Origin: Tsuneonella sp. CC-YZS046
Lineage (GTDB): Bacteria; Pseudomonadota; Alphaproteobacteria; Sphingomonadales; Sphingomonadaceae
Assembly (NCBI RefSeq): GCF_035581365.1
Contig: NZ_CP141590.1
Coordinates: 1,798,001-1,862,000 of the forward strand
Direction of reading: 5' to 3'
Length of the DNA stretch: 64,000 bases
This document shows positions 1 through 8,796 of the stretch, piece after piece. The notes below the pieces were generated by a model. That model saw only the letters and a program-made list of their open reading frames with translations, was not told the DNA's origin and searched no databases. Position numbers and translations under genes: made by a program. The stretch's first letter is position 1. Every line of letters begins with the position of its first letter.

Positions 1-216
1 CCAGGCGAGCGCGCTGTCGATCTCCTGTTCCAGCCCGGCCGGGAAAGCGCCGCTTTCCAGATAGGCGAGGCAGGCCCTGGTGGTGATCGCGAAAGCGGGG
101 GGAACGGGCAGGCCCAGCGCCTGCATATCCGCGATGGATTTCGCCTTCCCGCCGACCAGATCGCGCGTGACTTCGGTTTGCCCGTCAAGCAGGACGGACC
201 ACGAATTACCGGACAT
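1..216 (-). CDS. Split PEP-synthase-like protein, ATP/pyruvate-binding subunit (N-terminal fragment)
   Basis: Only the first 72 codons lie in the window; the gene runs off the left edge. The fragment reads as the start of a pyruvate phosphate dikinase/PEP synthase nucleotide-binding domain: a GGKAKSIADM segment is followed by GLPVPPAFAITTRAC, the usual opening of that domain. It is the third gene of a minus-strand unit, starting 7 bases after the helical-subunit gene stops. PEP synthases normally carry this domain, the phosphohistidine domain and a PEP-binding barrel in one chain; here the parts are on separate genes, as in the phenylphosphate synthase of anaerobic phenol degraders. The likely job is ATP-driven phosphorylation of the histidine on the neighbouring mobile-domain protein. 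The final acceptor is unknown. Confidence 0.8.
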   Translation of the reverse strand, partial: MSGNSWSVLLDGQTEVTRDLVGGKAKSIADMQALGLPVPPAFAITTRACLAYLESGAFPAGLEQEIDSALAW

Positions 217-223
217 TCTCAAT

Positions 224-826
224 CTACTCCTGCCGCTCGCGGCCCATGATCCGCAGCAGATCCTCATGCAGCTCGAACCACACGGTGTGATAGCTTTCGC
301 GCCGGATATCGCTCACCCATTCGTGATCGCCATCCTCGGCCGCTTCGAGCGCAGCCAGCAGCTTCTTCCCGAAGATGGCAAGGCGCGGCAATTGCGCTGC
401 AAGCCGCTTGATGATCGGCTCGACCTGCTCATGCACCGCGCCCAGCCGGTCGATGATCCCGGCGTCATAATCCGGATCGGAGTGATCGTTGGCGACTTTC
501 TTCCCACCCACGCTCATGGTCTGCCAGTCGGTAATCACTTGCTTGAGCGCAACATTGACCCGCTCGAACGCCTCGTAAGGCTGCACGAAGGCCGGGTTTT
601 CCCGCAGATCGCCATAATGCAGCGAATAGCGCGAGCGCAGCGCCACATCCGTCAGCGGAGTCAGCGCGTAGCGATCATTATGCATCACCGCCCGCCCCGT
701 CTCCACCGCACGCGCCAGCTCACGCTCCACCGTTTCCAGCGGCAGGCCGACGATCCCGGCGATCTCGGAAGGTTCGGAGTGGCGTTTCAGCGCAGTGCCA
801 TGCAGCACCGTGTCGCGGACATCCAT
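224..826 (-). CDS. Helical accessory protein of the split PEP-synthase-like unit
   Basis: This 200-aa protein lies between the mobile-domain gene and the ATP-grasp gene with gaps of only 2 and 7 bases, so it is surely co-translated with them. Residues about 12-55 look like a winged helix (alternating helices, then a GRAVMHNDRYALT wing). The rest is predicted helical, with a lysine-rich KQVITDWQ...GGKKV stretch and an acidic C-terminus. No signal peptide or membrane segment is visible. The start at 826 is preferred over the longer open frame because it follows directly on the upstream stop. I do not recognise a catalytic motif. By position it may be the third subunit of a split phosphotransferase; that role is inferred. 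Confidence 0.7.
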   Translation of the reverse strand: MDVRDTVLHGTALKRHSEPSEIAGIVGLPLETVERELARAVETGRAVMHNDRYALTPLTDVALRSRYSLHYGDLRENPAFVQPYEAFERVNVALKQVITDWQTMSVGGKKVANDHSDPDYDAGIIDRLGAVHEQVEPIIKRLAAQLPRLAIFGKKLLAALEAAEDGDHEWVSDIRRESYHTVWFELHEDLLRIMGRERQE

Positions 827-828
827 GG

Positions 829-1575
829 TCAGCCCTCCCCGACCAGCCAGACGCGGGCCGTGCGCTCCACGTTGTTCTGATAATCCTCCGCCGTCTTGGC
901 GGCGGCGGTGGCTTCGATCGTCACGGTGTCGCCATCGCGAATACCGGTGATCTTCGCGTTCATCACGCAAGGAATGTTATATTCCCGCGTCAGGATTCCG
1001 AGATGGGAACGGACCGTGCCGCCCGCGCAGATCACGCCCGCGAACTGATCGATGATCGGCGCGGTCAGCGTGCCGCCCGAATCGTCGATCACGGCGATGG
1101 TGCCGGGAGGAACGCCCTCGGACAGATAGGACAGCACCCGTTCGTTGGAACGTATATAGCGTGCGACTCCGGTCACATCTTGATTGTGGCGAACGACATT
1201 GTCGCCCACTCCACGCAGCGTGCGCCCCTGCTCATCGGCATCGGCGGTCGGCGCATCGGGATGGGCGAACATGAAGTTCTCCGCATCACCTGCGGCGCCA
1301 TCCTTCGGCTTGTAGATTTCCGGCCGTTCCTCCGCCGAAATGGAAGCCGACCAGTCAAACCGATGGCCGCTCGCCAGGATGCGCTGCTCGATCTCCTGCA
1401 TCATCCCGGCAGTCACGAGGCTGTCATTGCCGCGCATGGCGAAGTGGTTCCATTCCTGGCCCGATTGATGCCACGCCTCGCGAATCTTCTCACGCAGCAG
1501 ACCCAGAGTCGCCTCCACCAGCGGCGAAGCGACCGGCCGTTGATACTGGACGGAATCGATTGGCAGCTTTTTCAA
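829..1575 (-). CDS. PEP-utilising enzyme mobile (phosphohistidine) domain protein
   Basis: A 248-aa protein. Its C-terminal half is a swivelling phosphohistidine domain: a GVICAGGTVRSHLGILTRE segment at about residues 180-198 has the conserved TxxSH pattern with His191 as the predicted phosphorylated residue, followed by YNIPCVMNA. The N-terminal 110 residues have no family I can name. In PEP synthase and phenylphosphate synthase this histidine shuttles phosphate between ATP and the acceptor. The PEP-binding barrel is missing, so the acceptor need not be pyruvate. The start is TTG at 1575, decided by a strong AAGGAGG about nine bases upstream. It leads the three-gene minus-strand unit and is divergent from surE. 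Confidence 0.8.
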   Translation of the reverse strand: MKKLPIDSVQYQRPVASPLVEATLGLLREKIREAWHQSGQEWNHFAMRGNDSLVTAGMMQEIEQRILASGHRFDWSASISAEERPEIYKPKDGAAGDAENFMFAHPDAPTADADEQGRTLRGVGDNVVRHNQDVTGVARYIRSNERVLSYLSEGVPPGTIAVIDDSGGTLTAPIIDQFAGVICAGGTVRSHLGILTREYNIPCVMNAKITGIRDGDTVTIEATAAAKTAEDYQNNVERTARVWLVGEG

Positions 1576-1645
1576 GCCACACCCCTCCTTTTCTTTCGTT
1601 CCGAGAACTTGCCCCTTATAGACGGCAGAGACAATAGCCGGGAAA

Positions 1646-1656
1646 TTGTCGGACGA
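1646..1656. promoter_or_regulatory. Candidate GntR/FadR-type operator, site 1
   Basis: TTGTCGGACGA fits the FadR-subfamily operator pattern TNGTNNNACNA. It lies in the 164-base space between the split PEP-synthase unit and surE, next to a TTGACT that could be a -35 box. Over 24 bases (1642-1665) it matches the region at 15677-15700 at 19 positions. Confidence 0.55.
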
Positions 1657-1739
1657 TATTGACTGATTATCTTGAATTGTTCAAGGCCCTAATCGCATAT
1701 GATCGAAGATGGAAGGATAAAGGCGGAGTGAGCAAGGGA

Positions 1740-2492
1740 ATGCGCATTCTCATCACCAATGATGATGGGATCGATAGCGAGGGAATCCGTTTGCTGGAAA
1801 GGGTTGCTCTGCAATTCTCGGACGATGTCTGGGTCGTGGCCCCGGACGGGGAGCGCTCCGGCGCCGGCCACGCCATCTCGATCTCCCATCCGATCCGCAT
1901 CCGCAAGCGCGACGATCGCCACTTCGCCGTGCAAGGCACGCCCACCGATTGCGCCTTGCTGGGCATTCACGAGTTGATCGCCGGCAAGCAGCCCGACGTG
2001 GTCCTTTCCGGCGTCAACCGCGGCCCCAACCTTGCCGAGGACGTCACCTATTCCGGCACCTGCTCCGCCGCGATGGAAGGCGCCGTGCTTGGTATTCCGG
2101 CCATCGCGCTGAGCCAGTTCTACCGCTACCAGGGGCAGCTCCACTGGCCCACGGCAGAGAGATACGCGCCGGTCGTGCTCGAGCAATTGCTGAACATGGA
2201 CTGGCAGCACGGCCAGTTCGTGAACGTCAACTTTCCCGAATGCCCGCCGGAGGACGTCAAGGGCATCCGCGTGACCAGGCTGGGCCTGCGCCCCGGCGGA
2301 TCGTTCCGCCCGGTCGGCCGGGTGGACGAACGCCACGTCCCCTACTGGTGGATCAAGATCAATTTTCCTGACGGCGGGCACGAGTTGGAAAACGACCTGC
2401 AGGCGATCCGCGACAATGAAGTGTCGGTCACGCCCCTGCGCCTCGATATGACCGATTACCACGGGATGGAGCGGCTCCGCACATTGTTCTGA
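1740..2492 (+). CDS. surE: SurE-family 5'/3'-nucleotidase (phosphatase)
   Basis: A 250-aa protein with the SurE hallmarks: MRILITNDDG at the N-terminus (metal ligands Asp8 and Asp9), a serine in ERSGAGHAIS (Ser40) and SGVNRGPN (Asn93), then YSGT..AAMEG. Family members remove phosphate from nucleotides and other phosphomonoesters using a divalent metal. A GTG at 1728 is a possible earlier start; the ATG at 1740 gives the canonical N-terminus. Housekeeping surE usually sits with pcm and a lipoprotein gene. This copy instead faces a split PEP-synthase unit across a shared regulatory region, which suggests a catabolic phosphatase paralogue acting on the product of that system. The family call is firm; the dedicated role is inference. 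Confidence 0.9.
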   Translation: MRILITNDDGIDSEGIRLLERVALQFSDDVWVVAPDGERSGAGHAISISHPIRIRKRDDRHFAVQGTPTDCALLGIHELIAGKQPDVVLSGVNRGPNLAEDVTYSGTCSAAMEGAVLGIPAIALSQFYRYQGQLHWPTAERYAPVVLEQLLNMDWQHGQFVNVNFPECPPEDVKGIRVTRLGLRPGGSFRPVGRVDERHVPYWWIKINFPDGGHELENDLQAIRDNEVSVTPLRLDMTDYHGMERLRTLF

Positions 2493-2594
2493 GCAGTGCG
2501 CGGCAAAAACAGCCGCCCATCGCTTGGCTTCAAACCGATTGAACGTTAGCCTCACCAGAAATTTGACCATACATCATCGAAGGCTGCGGATACG

Positions 2595-3206
2595 ATGGCC
2601 GCCCGCATTCTGGCAGCGTTGATTGCAGCGGTCGCGTGGATCGGCCTCGCGACGCAATTCCGCGCCAGCCTTGCCGCGCTTCATACAGTGCCCGCGACAC
2701 TTTGGGCGATGCTGCTGTATTTCACCGTTATCACCAATCTGCTGGTTGCGGTCATGTTCACCGCCTTCGCATTGCGCCTCTCCAGGATCGCCACCCCTTT
2801 TTCCCTGGGCGGGGTCACAATAGCGATCCTGCTTGTGGGGATCGTCTACAACACGCTGCTGAAGGGCCTGGTCGAGCTGAGCGGCGGGGCGAAACTGGCC
2901 GACGCGATCAACCACAGCGTAACGCCCGTCACCGTAACCCTGTTCTGGCTTTTCGTGGCGGACAAGGGCCGCCTCGGCAAGTGGGCGCCGATTCAATGGG
3001 CGGGCTTTCCCCTGCTCTACTTCGTCTATGCGCTGGCGCGCGCATCGCTTGATGGCAAATATCCATACCCCTTCATGAATGTCGAACAACTGGGCTGGCC
3101 GCAGACGCTTGCCAATGCGGCGATCATGGCACTCGGCTTCGTGGCCGTGGGGTTTGCCATGCGCTGGCTGGACCGACGCCTTGCCCCCAAAGCCGTTACG
3201 GACTGA
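2595..3206 (+). CDS. Pr6Pr-like six-helix membrane protein
   Basis: A 203-aa hydrophobic protein with about six membrane segments (near residues 5-25, 36-62, 70-92, 108-125, 136-152 and 172-192). The pattern, with FTVITNLLVA in helix 2 and LLYFVYALARASLDGKYPYPFMNV near the end, matches the Pr6Pr/FAR-17a-AIG1-like membrane family of unknown function. It lies 102 bases after surE on the same strand and overlaps the end of chrA by 11 bases. Nothing ties it to the catabolic genes beyond position. Confidence 0.75.
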   Translation: MAARILAALIAAVAWIGLATQFRASLAALHTVPATLWAMLLYFTVITNLLVAVMFTAFALRLSRIATPFSLGGVTIAILLVGIVYNTLLKGLVELSGGAKLADAINHSVTPVTVTLFWLFVADKGRLGKWAPIQWAGFPLLYFVYALARASLDGKYPYPFMNVEQLGWPQTLANAAIMALGFVAVGFAMRWLDRRLAPKAVTD

Positions 3207-4383
3207 AAGCCCAGCCAGCCAGGCCGCCAAGGATAACCAGTGCCGGCGTGACCAGCTTTCCCTTGAGCAGCCACACTGCCGCGACACCGACCGCGAACAA
3301 TGCAATGGCCGGCCCCACGTTGGAAACGCGTTCGAAAGTGGACCAGCTCAATTGCAGCCAGGTGGCGCCGATTACCCCGACCACAGCCGCCGCCACGCCG
3401 CTCAACAACCGATGAAGCGCGAGATTTTCCACAATCGCCTCCAATCTTTCGAACAGAATCAGGGAGAAAGCGAAGGCAGGCAGGAACATCCCTGCCGTTA
3501 TCGCAAAGGCACCGCTCCAGCCGCCCGCGACGTAGCCGGCGAAAGTCGCGAATATGACGAGCGGAGCCGGCAAGGTTCCGGCCAGGGCCACGCCATCGAG
3601 GAAGCTGGCATCCGAAAGCCAGCCCCGGCCGACCGTATCCGCGCGCACATAGGGGATCGCCGTGTAGGCTCCGCCAAAAGTGAGCAGACCGCCTTTCAAA
3701 CCGGCGAGAAACAAGTCGAAGGAGTTCGCCTGCCCATGCGATATTGGATCGGGAGCGACAGGATCGGGCCCTGATAGCTGAAGCGCCCATGCGAGCGCCA
3801 TGGCGGCCAGCAGGACCGCCACCACTGCGGCTTTCCGCGTGGAGAAGGCATAGACCAGACCCGCCGCAACCAGCGGTATCCAGAACGGGACCGCGGCAAG
3901 GGTCGCCAGAAAGCTGGCGCCGGCAAGAAACCACAGGAGCCAGTCCCCCAGGGCATGGCCGCCAATTCTCTGGACCGCGCGCAGGATGATCGCGAGAACG
4001 ACGATCTGGATACCCAGCATCGCCGCGGCGGTGCCGGGATGGCCGAGTATCCAATGCTGATACAGCCAGCCGGCAAGCAGCATCAGCACGAAACCGGGCA
4101 GCATAAAGCCCAGACCGGCAAGCAATCCCCCAATCCGGCCGCGCGCCATCATGCCCATATGCACGCATAATTCATGCGCTTCCGGCCCGGGAAGTATTTG
4201 CATGACCGCAAGCAGGCGATTGAAGCGCGCAGGGGAAATCCAGCGCTCCTCGTCCACCAGCGCATGACGGATCATTCCGATCTGCGCGACCGGACCGCCA
4301 AATGCGAGACAACCGAACCGCAGGAATTTCAGGAACAGTTGGATAAGGCCCAACCGGTGGGGAAAAGGATCAGATATCGTCAT
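3196..4383 (-). CDS. chrA: Chromate transporter family protein (ChrA-like)
   Basis: About 395 aa, with two homologous membrane halves. Each half begins with the ChrA signature: FLKFLRFGCLAFGGPVAQIG near residue 18 and LKGGLLTFGGAYTAIPYV near residue 225. LPGPEAHELCVHMG in the first half is also typical. Two-domain ChrA proteins export chromate, or act as anion transporters when found outside resistance operons. No other metal-resistance gene is nearby. ATG 4383 was chosen because it gives the usual short N-terminus; the open frame continues to 4497 with a non-conserved basic extension. It converges on the Pr6Pr-like gene. Confidence 0.85.
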   Translation of the reverse strand: MTISDPFPHRLGLIQLFLKFLRFGCLAFGGPVAQIGMIRHALVDEERWISPARFNRLLAVMQILPGPEAHELCVHMGMMARGRIGGLLAGLGFMLPGFVLMLLAGWLYQHWILGHPGTAAAMLGIQIVVLAIILRAVQRIGGHALGDWLLWFLAGASFLATLAAVPFWIPLVAAGLVYAFSTRKAAVVAVLLAAMALAWALQLSGPDPVAPDPISHGQANSFDLFLAGLKGGLLTFGGAYTAIPYVRADTVGRGWLSDASFLDGVALAGTLPAPLVIFATFAGYVAGGWSGAFAITAGMFLPAFAFSLILFERLEAIVENLALHRLLSGVAAAVVGVIGATWLQLSWSTFERVSNVGPAIALFAVGVAAVWLLKGKLVTPALVILGGLAGWAFSP

Positions 4384-4550
4384 CTCAAGCACGCTCCGAC
4401 CGCGAACGCGGATAATGGAGCGGAACTTGGACGCATGCGTCTGATCGGGCGTCCGCATTGCCCGTGAGTGCTCTTTAGCACCTTTTCGGTGCAGCAAAAG
4501 GCCCTGGAACGAAATTCAGAGGCCGCTGCGGCCAGCCCTGCCGGACTGCT

Positions 4551-5774
4551 CTAGCGCGCAAGGATGGTGACGGCGGACAGGCCATCCTCCACCCCGTAGA
4601 ATCCGCCGGAGTTTTCCGCCACGGCGATCTTCGCGCCTTCGACCTGGCGGGCGCCCGCCTCACCGCGCAGCTGGGTGACCAGCTCATGGATCTGGCCGAT
4701 GCCGGTCGCCGCCAGCGGATGCCCTTTCGACACGAGGCCGCCGGAAACATTGACCGGAATCCGCCCGCCCAGCGACAATTCACCTCGTTCCGCTGCTGGG
4801 CCTGCCTCGCCCGGAGCAACCAGGCCAAGCCCTTCTACCTGGATGATCTCGCCGATCGAGCTGGCATCATGCACTTCGGCCAGATCGAAATCCTCCGGCC
4901 CCAGTCCCGCCCGCTCGTAGACGCGGGCAGAAACCAGCCGGGTGACGTGGTGGGGATAATCGTCCGGCGCACGATCCTGTCCGGTGCGGGAATCCGCGGC
5001 GACAATGCGGATCGCCCGGCTGGCGCCGAGCTTGCGAATGGTTTCGACGGAGCAGACGATGGCCGCGCTCGCCCCGTCGCTGATCGGCGCGCACATCGGC
5101 ACGGTCAGCGGCCAGGCGACATTGGGCGCGGCCAGCACTTCCTCGATGGTCAGGGCATTCTGGTATTGCGACAACGGATTGAGCGCCGAATGGGCGTGAT
5201 CTTTCGCCGCTACGGCAGCGATCTGACGGCGGGTGGTGCCGTATGTCGCCATGTGCAACCGCGCCTGCGCCGCATAGGCTTCCATCAATATGTTCGGGCT
5301 CGGCCCTTCGAATTCGGGAGGAACGGGTGCCAGCTTGTCCCGGGTGAGAGCGACGTAGTTCTCCGCCACCTCGATATCGAGGGGCTGCTGGAACACCGCG
5401 AACTTCTTGGCGCGATCCTCGCTGTAGAGCTTCTCCACCCCGAGCGCGAGGGCGACATCGCTCTGGCCGGACTGCACCTGGGCGATGGCCGTGTGCAGCC
5501 CCATGGTGGAGCTGGCGCAGGCCGCCTCCACCGTCAGCGTGCGCACTCCGCCGATCCCCAGCGGGCGCAGCGCGAACTGGCTGGGGATCGACATCTCGCC
5601 GGCGAAGAAGCCCTGCACCACCGTGGCATAGACGGTGCTGTCCACCGCGCTCGCCTCGGTTCCGGCATCCGCCAGCGCGAGCCGAACCGCTTCCTGCGCC
5701 AACTCGCTGTGGGTCTTGTCGAGATGGCGGCCGAAGCGCGTCATCCCCACCCCCAGAATATAGGCGTCGCGCAT
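4551..5774 (-). CDS. Thiolase of the SCP-x/lipid-transfer (Ltp) type
   Basis: A 407-aa thiolase-fold protein. It opens with AYILGVGMTRFGRH, has VEAACASSTMGLH with the candidate nucleophile cysteine at about residue 93, then EVHDASSIGEI and SKGHPLAATGIGQI. The usual C-terminal CxG is replaced by AENSGGFYG, as in Ltp-type members that cleave branched or side-chain CoA thioesters. It is the last gene of the 12212-4551 operon and overlaps the ligase stop by one base. Ltp proteins often need a DUF35 partner; none is visible here. A likely role is C-C cleavage of the CoA ester made by the upstream ligase; aldol-type cleavage is an alternative. Confidence 0.85.
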   Translation of the reverse strand: MRDAYILGVGMTRFGRHLDKTHSELAQEAVRLALADAGTEASAVDSTVYATVVQGFFAGEMSIPSQFALRPLGIGGVRTLTVEAACASSTMGLHTAIAQVQSGQSDVALALGVEKLYSEDRAKKFAVFQQPLDIEVAENYVALTRDKLAPVPPEFEGPSPNILMEAYAAQARLHMATYGTTRRQIAAVAAKDHAHSALNPLSQYQNALTIEEVLAAPNVAWPLTVPMCAPISDGASAAIVCSVETIRKLGASRAIRIVAADSRTGQDRAPDDYPHHVTRLVSARVYERAGLGPEDFDLAEVHDASSIGEIIQVEGLGLVAPGEAGPAAERGELSLGGRIPVNVSGGLVSKGHPLAATGIGQIHELVTQLRGEAGARQVEGAKIAVAENSGGFYGVEDGLSAVTILAR

Positions 5775-7321
5775 CAGATGGCTCTCCCCGCGCCTTCCCA
5801 GAACGGCTTGCGCACTTCCGCGCGCGAGATCTTGCCCGCATTGGTGCGCGGCAGGGCCTCGACCCGCTCCACCCGCTTGGGCGCCTTGATCGGCCCGATC
5901 CGCTCCTTCGCGAAGGCGATGACCGCCGCCGCGTCGAACTCCGCGTCGCCGCGTGTCTCGACGAAGGCGATCACTTCCTCGCCCCATTTCTGGTGCGGCA
6001 CGCCGATCACGGCGCATTGGGCGACCGCCGGATGAGCCAGCAGCGCATCCTCGACTTCGGCCGGATAGATGTTGAAGCCGCCCGAGATAATCATGTCCTT
6101 CTTGCGGTCCACTACATAGAACCAGCCGTCCTCGTCGCGAATGCCGATGTCGCCGGTATGGTGCCAGCCGAAGCGGGAGACTTCCTCGGTCGCTTCCGGG
6201 TTCTTGTAATAGCCCTTCATCACCAGCGGCCCGCGCACCACGATCTCGCCGCGCTCGCCCGAAGGAAGGATATTGCCCCCGTCGTCCATGATCTCGACGA
6301 TGGAGAGGAGATTGGGCCGTCCGCAGCTCCCCGGATGAGCCAGCTCGCCGTCCGGCCCGAGATGCTCGTGCGGCGGCATGGCGGTGACGCACATCGGCGC
6401 CTCGGTCTGGCCGAAGCTGGCGTTCATCACCGGGCCGAGCACCCGGATCGCCTGCTTGAGCCGCTCCAGCGCCATCGGTGCGCCGGCATAGGAGATATAT
6501 TCGAGGCTGGAGAGATCGCGCCGCTCCACCCCCGGATGATCCAGCAGCATGTAGACCGCGGTGGGCGGCAGGAACATGTAGGTGACCTTGTGCCGCTCGA
6601 TCGCGTCGAGCACCGCGCCCGGATCGAACTGCGGCAGCACCACCACCGTTCCGCCCAAGGCCATGCTGGCCAGCGCCAGCGGCCCGGCGGCGTGGGTCAT
6701 CGGCGCGGCGACGCAGTTAACCGGCGGCACTTTCATCGGCATGGACGCAACCAGGCTGGCGACCAGCGCCTGCCAGTTGCCATTGGAAAGCATCACACCC
6801 TTGGAGCGGCCGGTCGTACCGCCGGTATTGGCGAGAAAGGCCAGCTCATCGGGCAAGCCCGCCCGTCGCTGCGGCACTTCGGATGCATCCAGCGCGCGCT
6901 CCGCCAGCTCGAAATCGCAGCCGTCCACCGGGCCATCCAGCGCGATGAAGCGCCGGATGCGCGGACATTCGCGGCGCAGCACCGGAACCCTGTCCGCCAC
7001 CTCCTGCGCCACGAACAGCGTATCGATGTCGAGCAGATCGAACAGATAGGCGTTTTCCATCACGCCCGCGCGATGATTGGCCATCGCCCACACCCCATCG
7101 GCGCGCAGGATGCCGAGGATCGCCTCGAACGCGATCACGGCATTGCCGCTGAGCACGGCGGCATGGGCGCCCGGCGCGAAGCCATCAGCGATCAGCATAT
7201 TGGCGATCCGGCGGGAGCGTTCGCCCACCTCCCTGTAGGTTCGCGTCCCCTCGCCGGAAACCAGGCACGGCCGCCCGGCAGCAATGCGCAACCCCCGGTC
7301 GAAGAAATCGATCATGCGCAT
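5774..7321 (-). CDS. Acyl-CoA synthetase (AMP-forming)
   Basis: A 515-aa adenylate-forming ligase with all core motifs: the phosphate loop TGGTTGRSKGV at about residues 166-177, ASFGQTE, GWHHTGDIG, DRKKDMIISGGFNIYPAEVE, and the catalytic lysine in NAGKISR near the end. It couples a carboxylic acid to CoA through an acyl-AMP. It sits between the carboxyltransferase (13 bases upstream) and the thiolase (overlap). The order carboxylase, CoA ligase, thiolase suggests that it activates the acid formed by the biotin carboxylase, possibly a beta-keto acid. The substrate cannot be read from the sequence. Confidence 0.92.
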   Translation of the reverse strand: MRMIDFFDRGLRIAAGRPCLVSGEGTRTYREVGERSRRIANMLIADGFAPGAHAAVLSGNAVIAFEAILGILRADGVWAMANHRAGVMENAYLFDLLDIDTLFVAQEVADRVPVLRRECPRIRRFIALDGPVDGCDFELAERALDASEVPQRRAGLPDELAFLANTGGTTGRSKGVMLSNGNWQALVASLVASMPMKVPPVNCVAAPMTHAAGPLALASMALGGTVVVLPQFDPGAVLDAIERHKVTYMFLPPTAVYMLLDHPGVERRDLSSLEYISYAGAPMALERLKQAIRVLGPVMNASFGQTEAPMCVTAMPPHEHLGPDGELAHPGSCGRPNLLSIVEIMDDGGNILPSGERGEIVVRGPLVMKGYYKNPEATEEVSRFGWHHTGDIGIRDEDGWFYVVDRKKDMIISGGFNIYPAEVEDALLAHPAVAQCAVIGVPHQKWGEEVIAFVETRGDAEFDAAAVIAFAKERIGPIKAPKRVERVEALPRTNAGKISRAEVRKPFWEGAGRAI

Positions 7322-7334
7322 CGCGGCATTCCTT

Positions 7335-8792
7335 TCAGCGGCGGATCGTCAGGTCCAGCTCTGCCGAACGGATCTGGACGAAAGGCGTGTTCGCAACCTT
7401 CATCAACCGGCTGACCTGCTCCAGTTCCGGCGAGGACAAGGTGGGGTAATCGCGCGCGGGCGGCCCGGACTTGCGCATCGCCTCGATTTCCGAGGCCGGA
7501 ACGAGAGCCCGCAGGATCAATTCGTCATCGTCATCACCCGTACCATGACGGCGGCGAAGCTCGTCGGCATCCGGCTGCTCCGGCGGGTTGGCGAGGATTT
7601 CCCTGGCGCGCGGCGTGCCCATGATGCGGTCCATCACATCGCCGTCGATCGGCGCCACGGGATCACCATAGAACCCGGCGGCATACTGGATCACCTCGTC
7701 CGGCACGACGGAATAGCGCTGGCCGGTGACGATGTTCAGCACCGCCATGGTGCCCACGATCTGCGCGAAGGGCGTCGCCATGCCCGGATAGCCGAGTTCG
7801 CGGCGCACCTTGGCGACTTCTTCCAGCACGACCGGCAGTTTGTCCTGCATATTCTGATCGGCAAGCTGGGAGCGCAGCGTGCCCATCATGCCACCGGGGA
7901 TCTGGTGGCGGAGCGCGGTCACGTCATATTCGTAATGCTGGTTGACCAGGAAGCCCGCCGCCTTGCCGACCCGTTCGAAATGGTCGGAGACCTGCTTGAG
8001 CTTGGTGGTGTCGATATTATGGGTGTGCCCCATCATCTCGATGTTCTTGGTCATGATCTCGATCGAAGGGATGGACGGCCCATTGGCCATGGAGCGCACC
8101 GCCGTGTGCAGCACGGTGACCCCGAATTCGATCGCATCCATATAGCTCTTGGCGGATTGACCCAGCATGTTGTTGGCATGCATTTCGATCGGCTTACCGC
8201 GCGACTTGGCGACGATGGCCGGGACCAGCGTGGAAATCCTTTCGCGATCCAGCACCCCGCCCGTATCGTAGAGCAGCAGGCTGTCTACTTCCGGCAGGGC
8301 GGAAAGCTTGTCCGCCTTGTCCGCGTAATATTCGTCGGTGTGGACCGGCGAGAGCGTGAACAGCATAGTGCCAGCGATCTGGCAATTATGCCGCTTGGCC
8401 ACCTTCGCCAGCCGGTGCATCTTGTCGATGTTGAACAGCACGTCATACAGCCAGAAGCTGCGCATGCCGTGGACGCACAGGCGATCCACCCAGATGTCCA
8501 TCAGCACATCGGGCGTGAACCCGAAAGTGACCGAGCCATTGGACCGGCAACCCGCGCGCAGCGGCGTCTTCGGCATGGATTCCACCAGCATATCCATGCC
8601 CGCCCATGGATCTTCGCGGCGGCGCTTGATGAGAACCTCGAACAGGGAGGACCCGCCCAGGCTGATGATCTCATAGCCGGTTTCGTCGATGATCGGGGTC
8701 ACCGGCAGCGCCATGCCCGCCTGCATCTGCATGCCCCACAGGCTCTGCTGCCCGTCGCGCATGGTTTCATCGAGGAATTTGATATGGGCCAT
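7335..8792 (-). CDS. Biotin-dependent carboxyltransferase (PycB/OadA-like) with an altered metal site
   Basis: A 485-aa protein of the DRE-TIM/HMGL-like barrel type found in pyruvate carboxylase and oxaloacetate decarboxylase. It starts FLDETMRDGQQSLWG, which keeps the metal aspartate (Asp8). Aligned by eye with OadA, the carbamylated lysine of the IKDMAGLL motif is Tyr175 (LLLYDTGGVL). The HxH metal pair is His205-Ala-Asn207, and the SMxxT segment is SMANGPS. The C-terminal 130 residues resemble the PycB linker region but carry no biotin domain. The gene follows the biotin carboxylase by 4 bases. ATG 8792 is chosen over the longer frame. The substrate is probably not pyruvate; a ketone or acyl-CoA is inferred. 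Confidence 0.85.
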   Translation of the reverse strand: MAHIKFLDETMRDGQQSLWGMQMQAGMALPVTPIIDETGYEIISLGGSSLFEVLIKRRREDPWAGMDMLVESMPKTPLRAGCRSNGSVTFGFTPDVLMDIWVDRLCVHGMRSFWLYDVLFNIDKMHRLAKVAKRHNCQIAGTMLFTLSPVHTDEYYADKADKLSALPEVDSLLLYDTGGVLDRERISTLVPAIVAKSRGKPIEMHANNMLGQSAKSYMDAIEFGVTVLHTAVRSMANGPSIPSIEIMTKNIEMMGHTHNIDTTKLKQVSDHFERVGKAAGFLVNQHYEYDVTALRHQIPGGMMGTLRSQLADQNMQDKLPVVLEEVAKVRRELGYPGMATPFAQIVGTMAVLNIVTGQRYSVVPDEVIQYAAGFYGDPVAPIDGDVMDRIMGTPRAREILANPPEQPDADELRRRHGTGDDDDELILRALVPASEIEAMRKSGPPARDYPTLSSPELEQVSRLMKVANTPFVQIRSAELDLTIRR

Positions 8793-8796
8793 CGGT

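Noticed and set aside
3196-4383. ChrA as a sign of a metal-resistance island
   Set aside because: It is a single gene with no chromate regulator or other metal genes nearby.
5775-6392. N-terminal extension of the thiolase frame
   Set aside because: This stretch reads through the ligase gene in another frame and looks arginine/glycine-rich; the thiolase starts at 5774 with an overlap.
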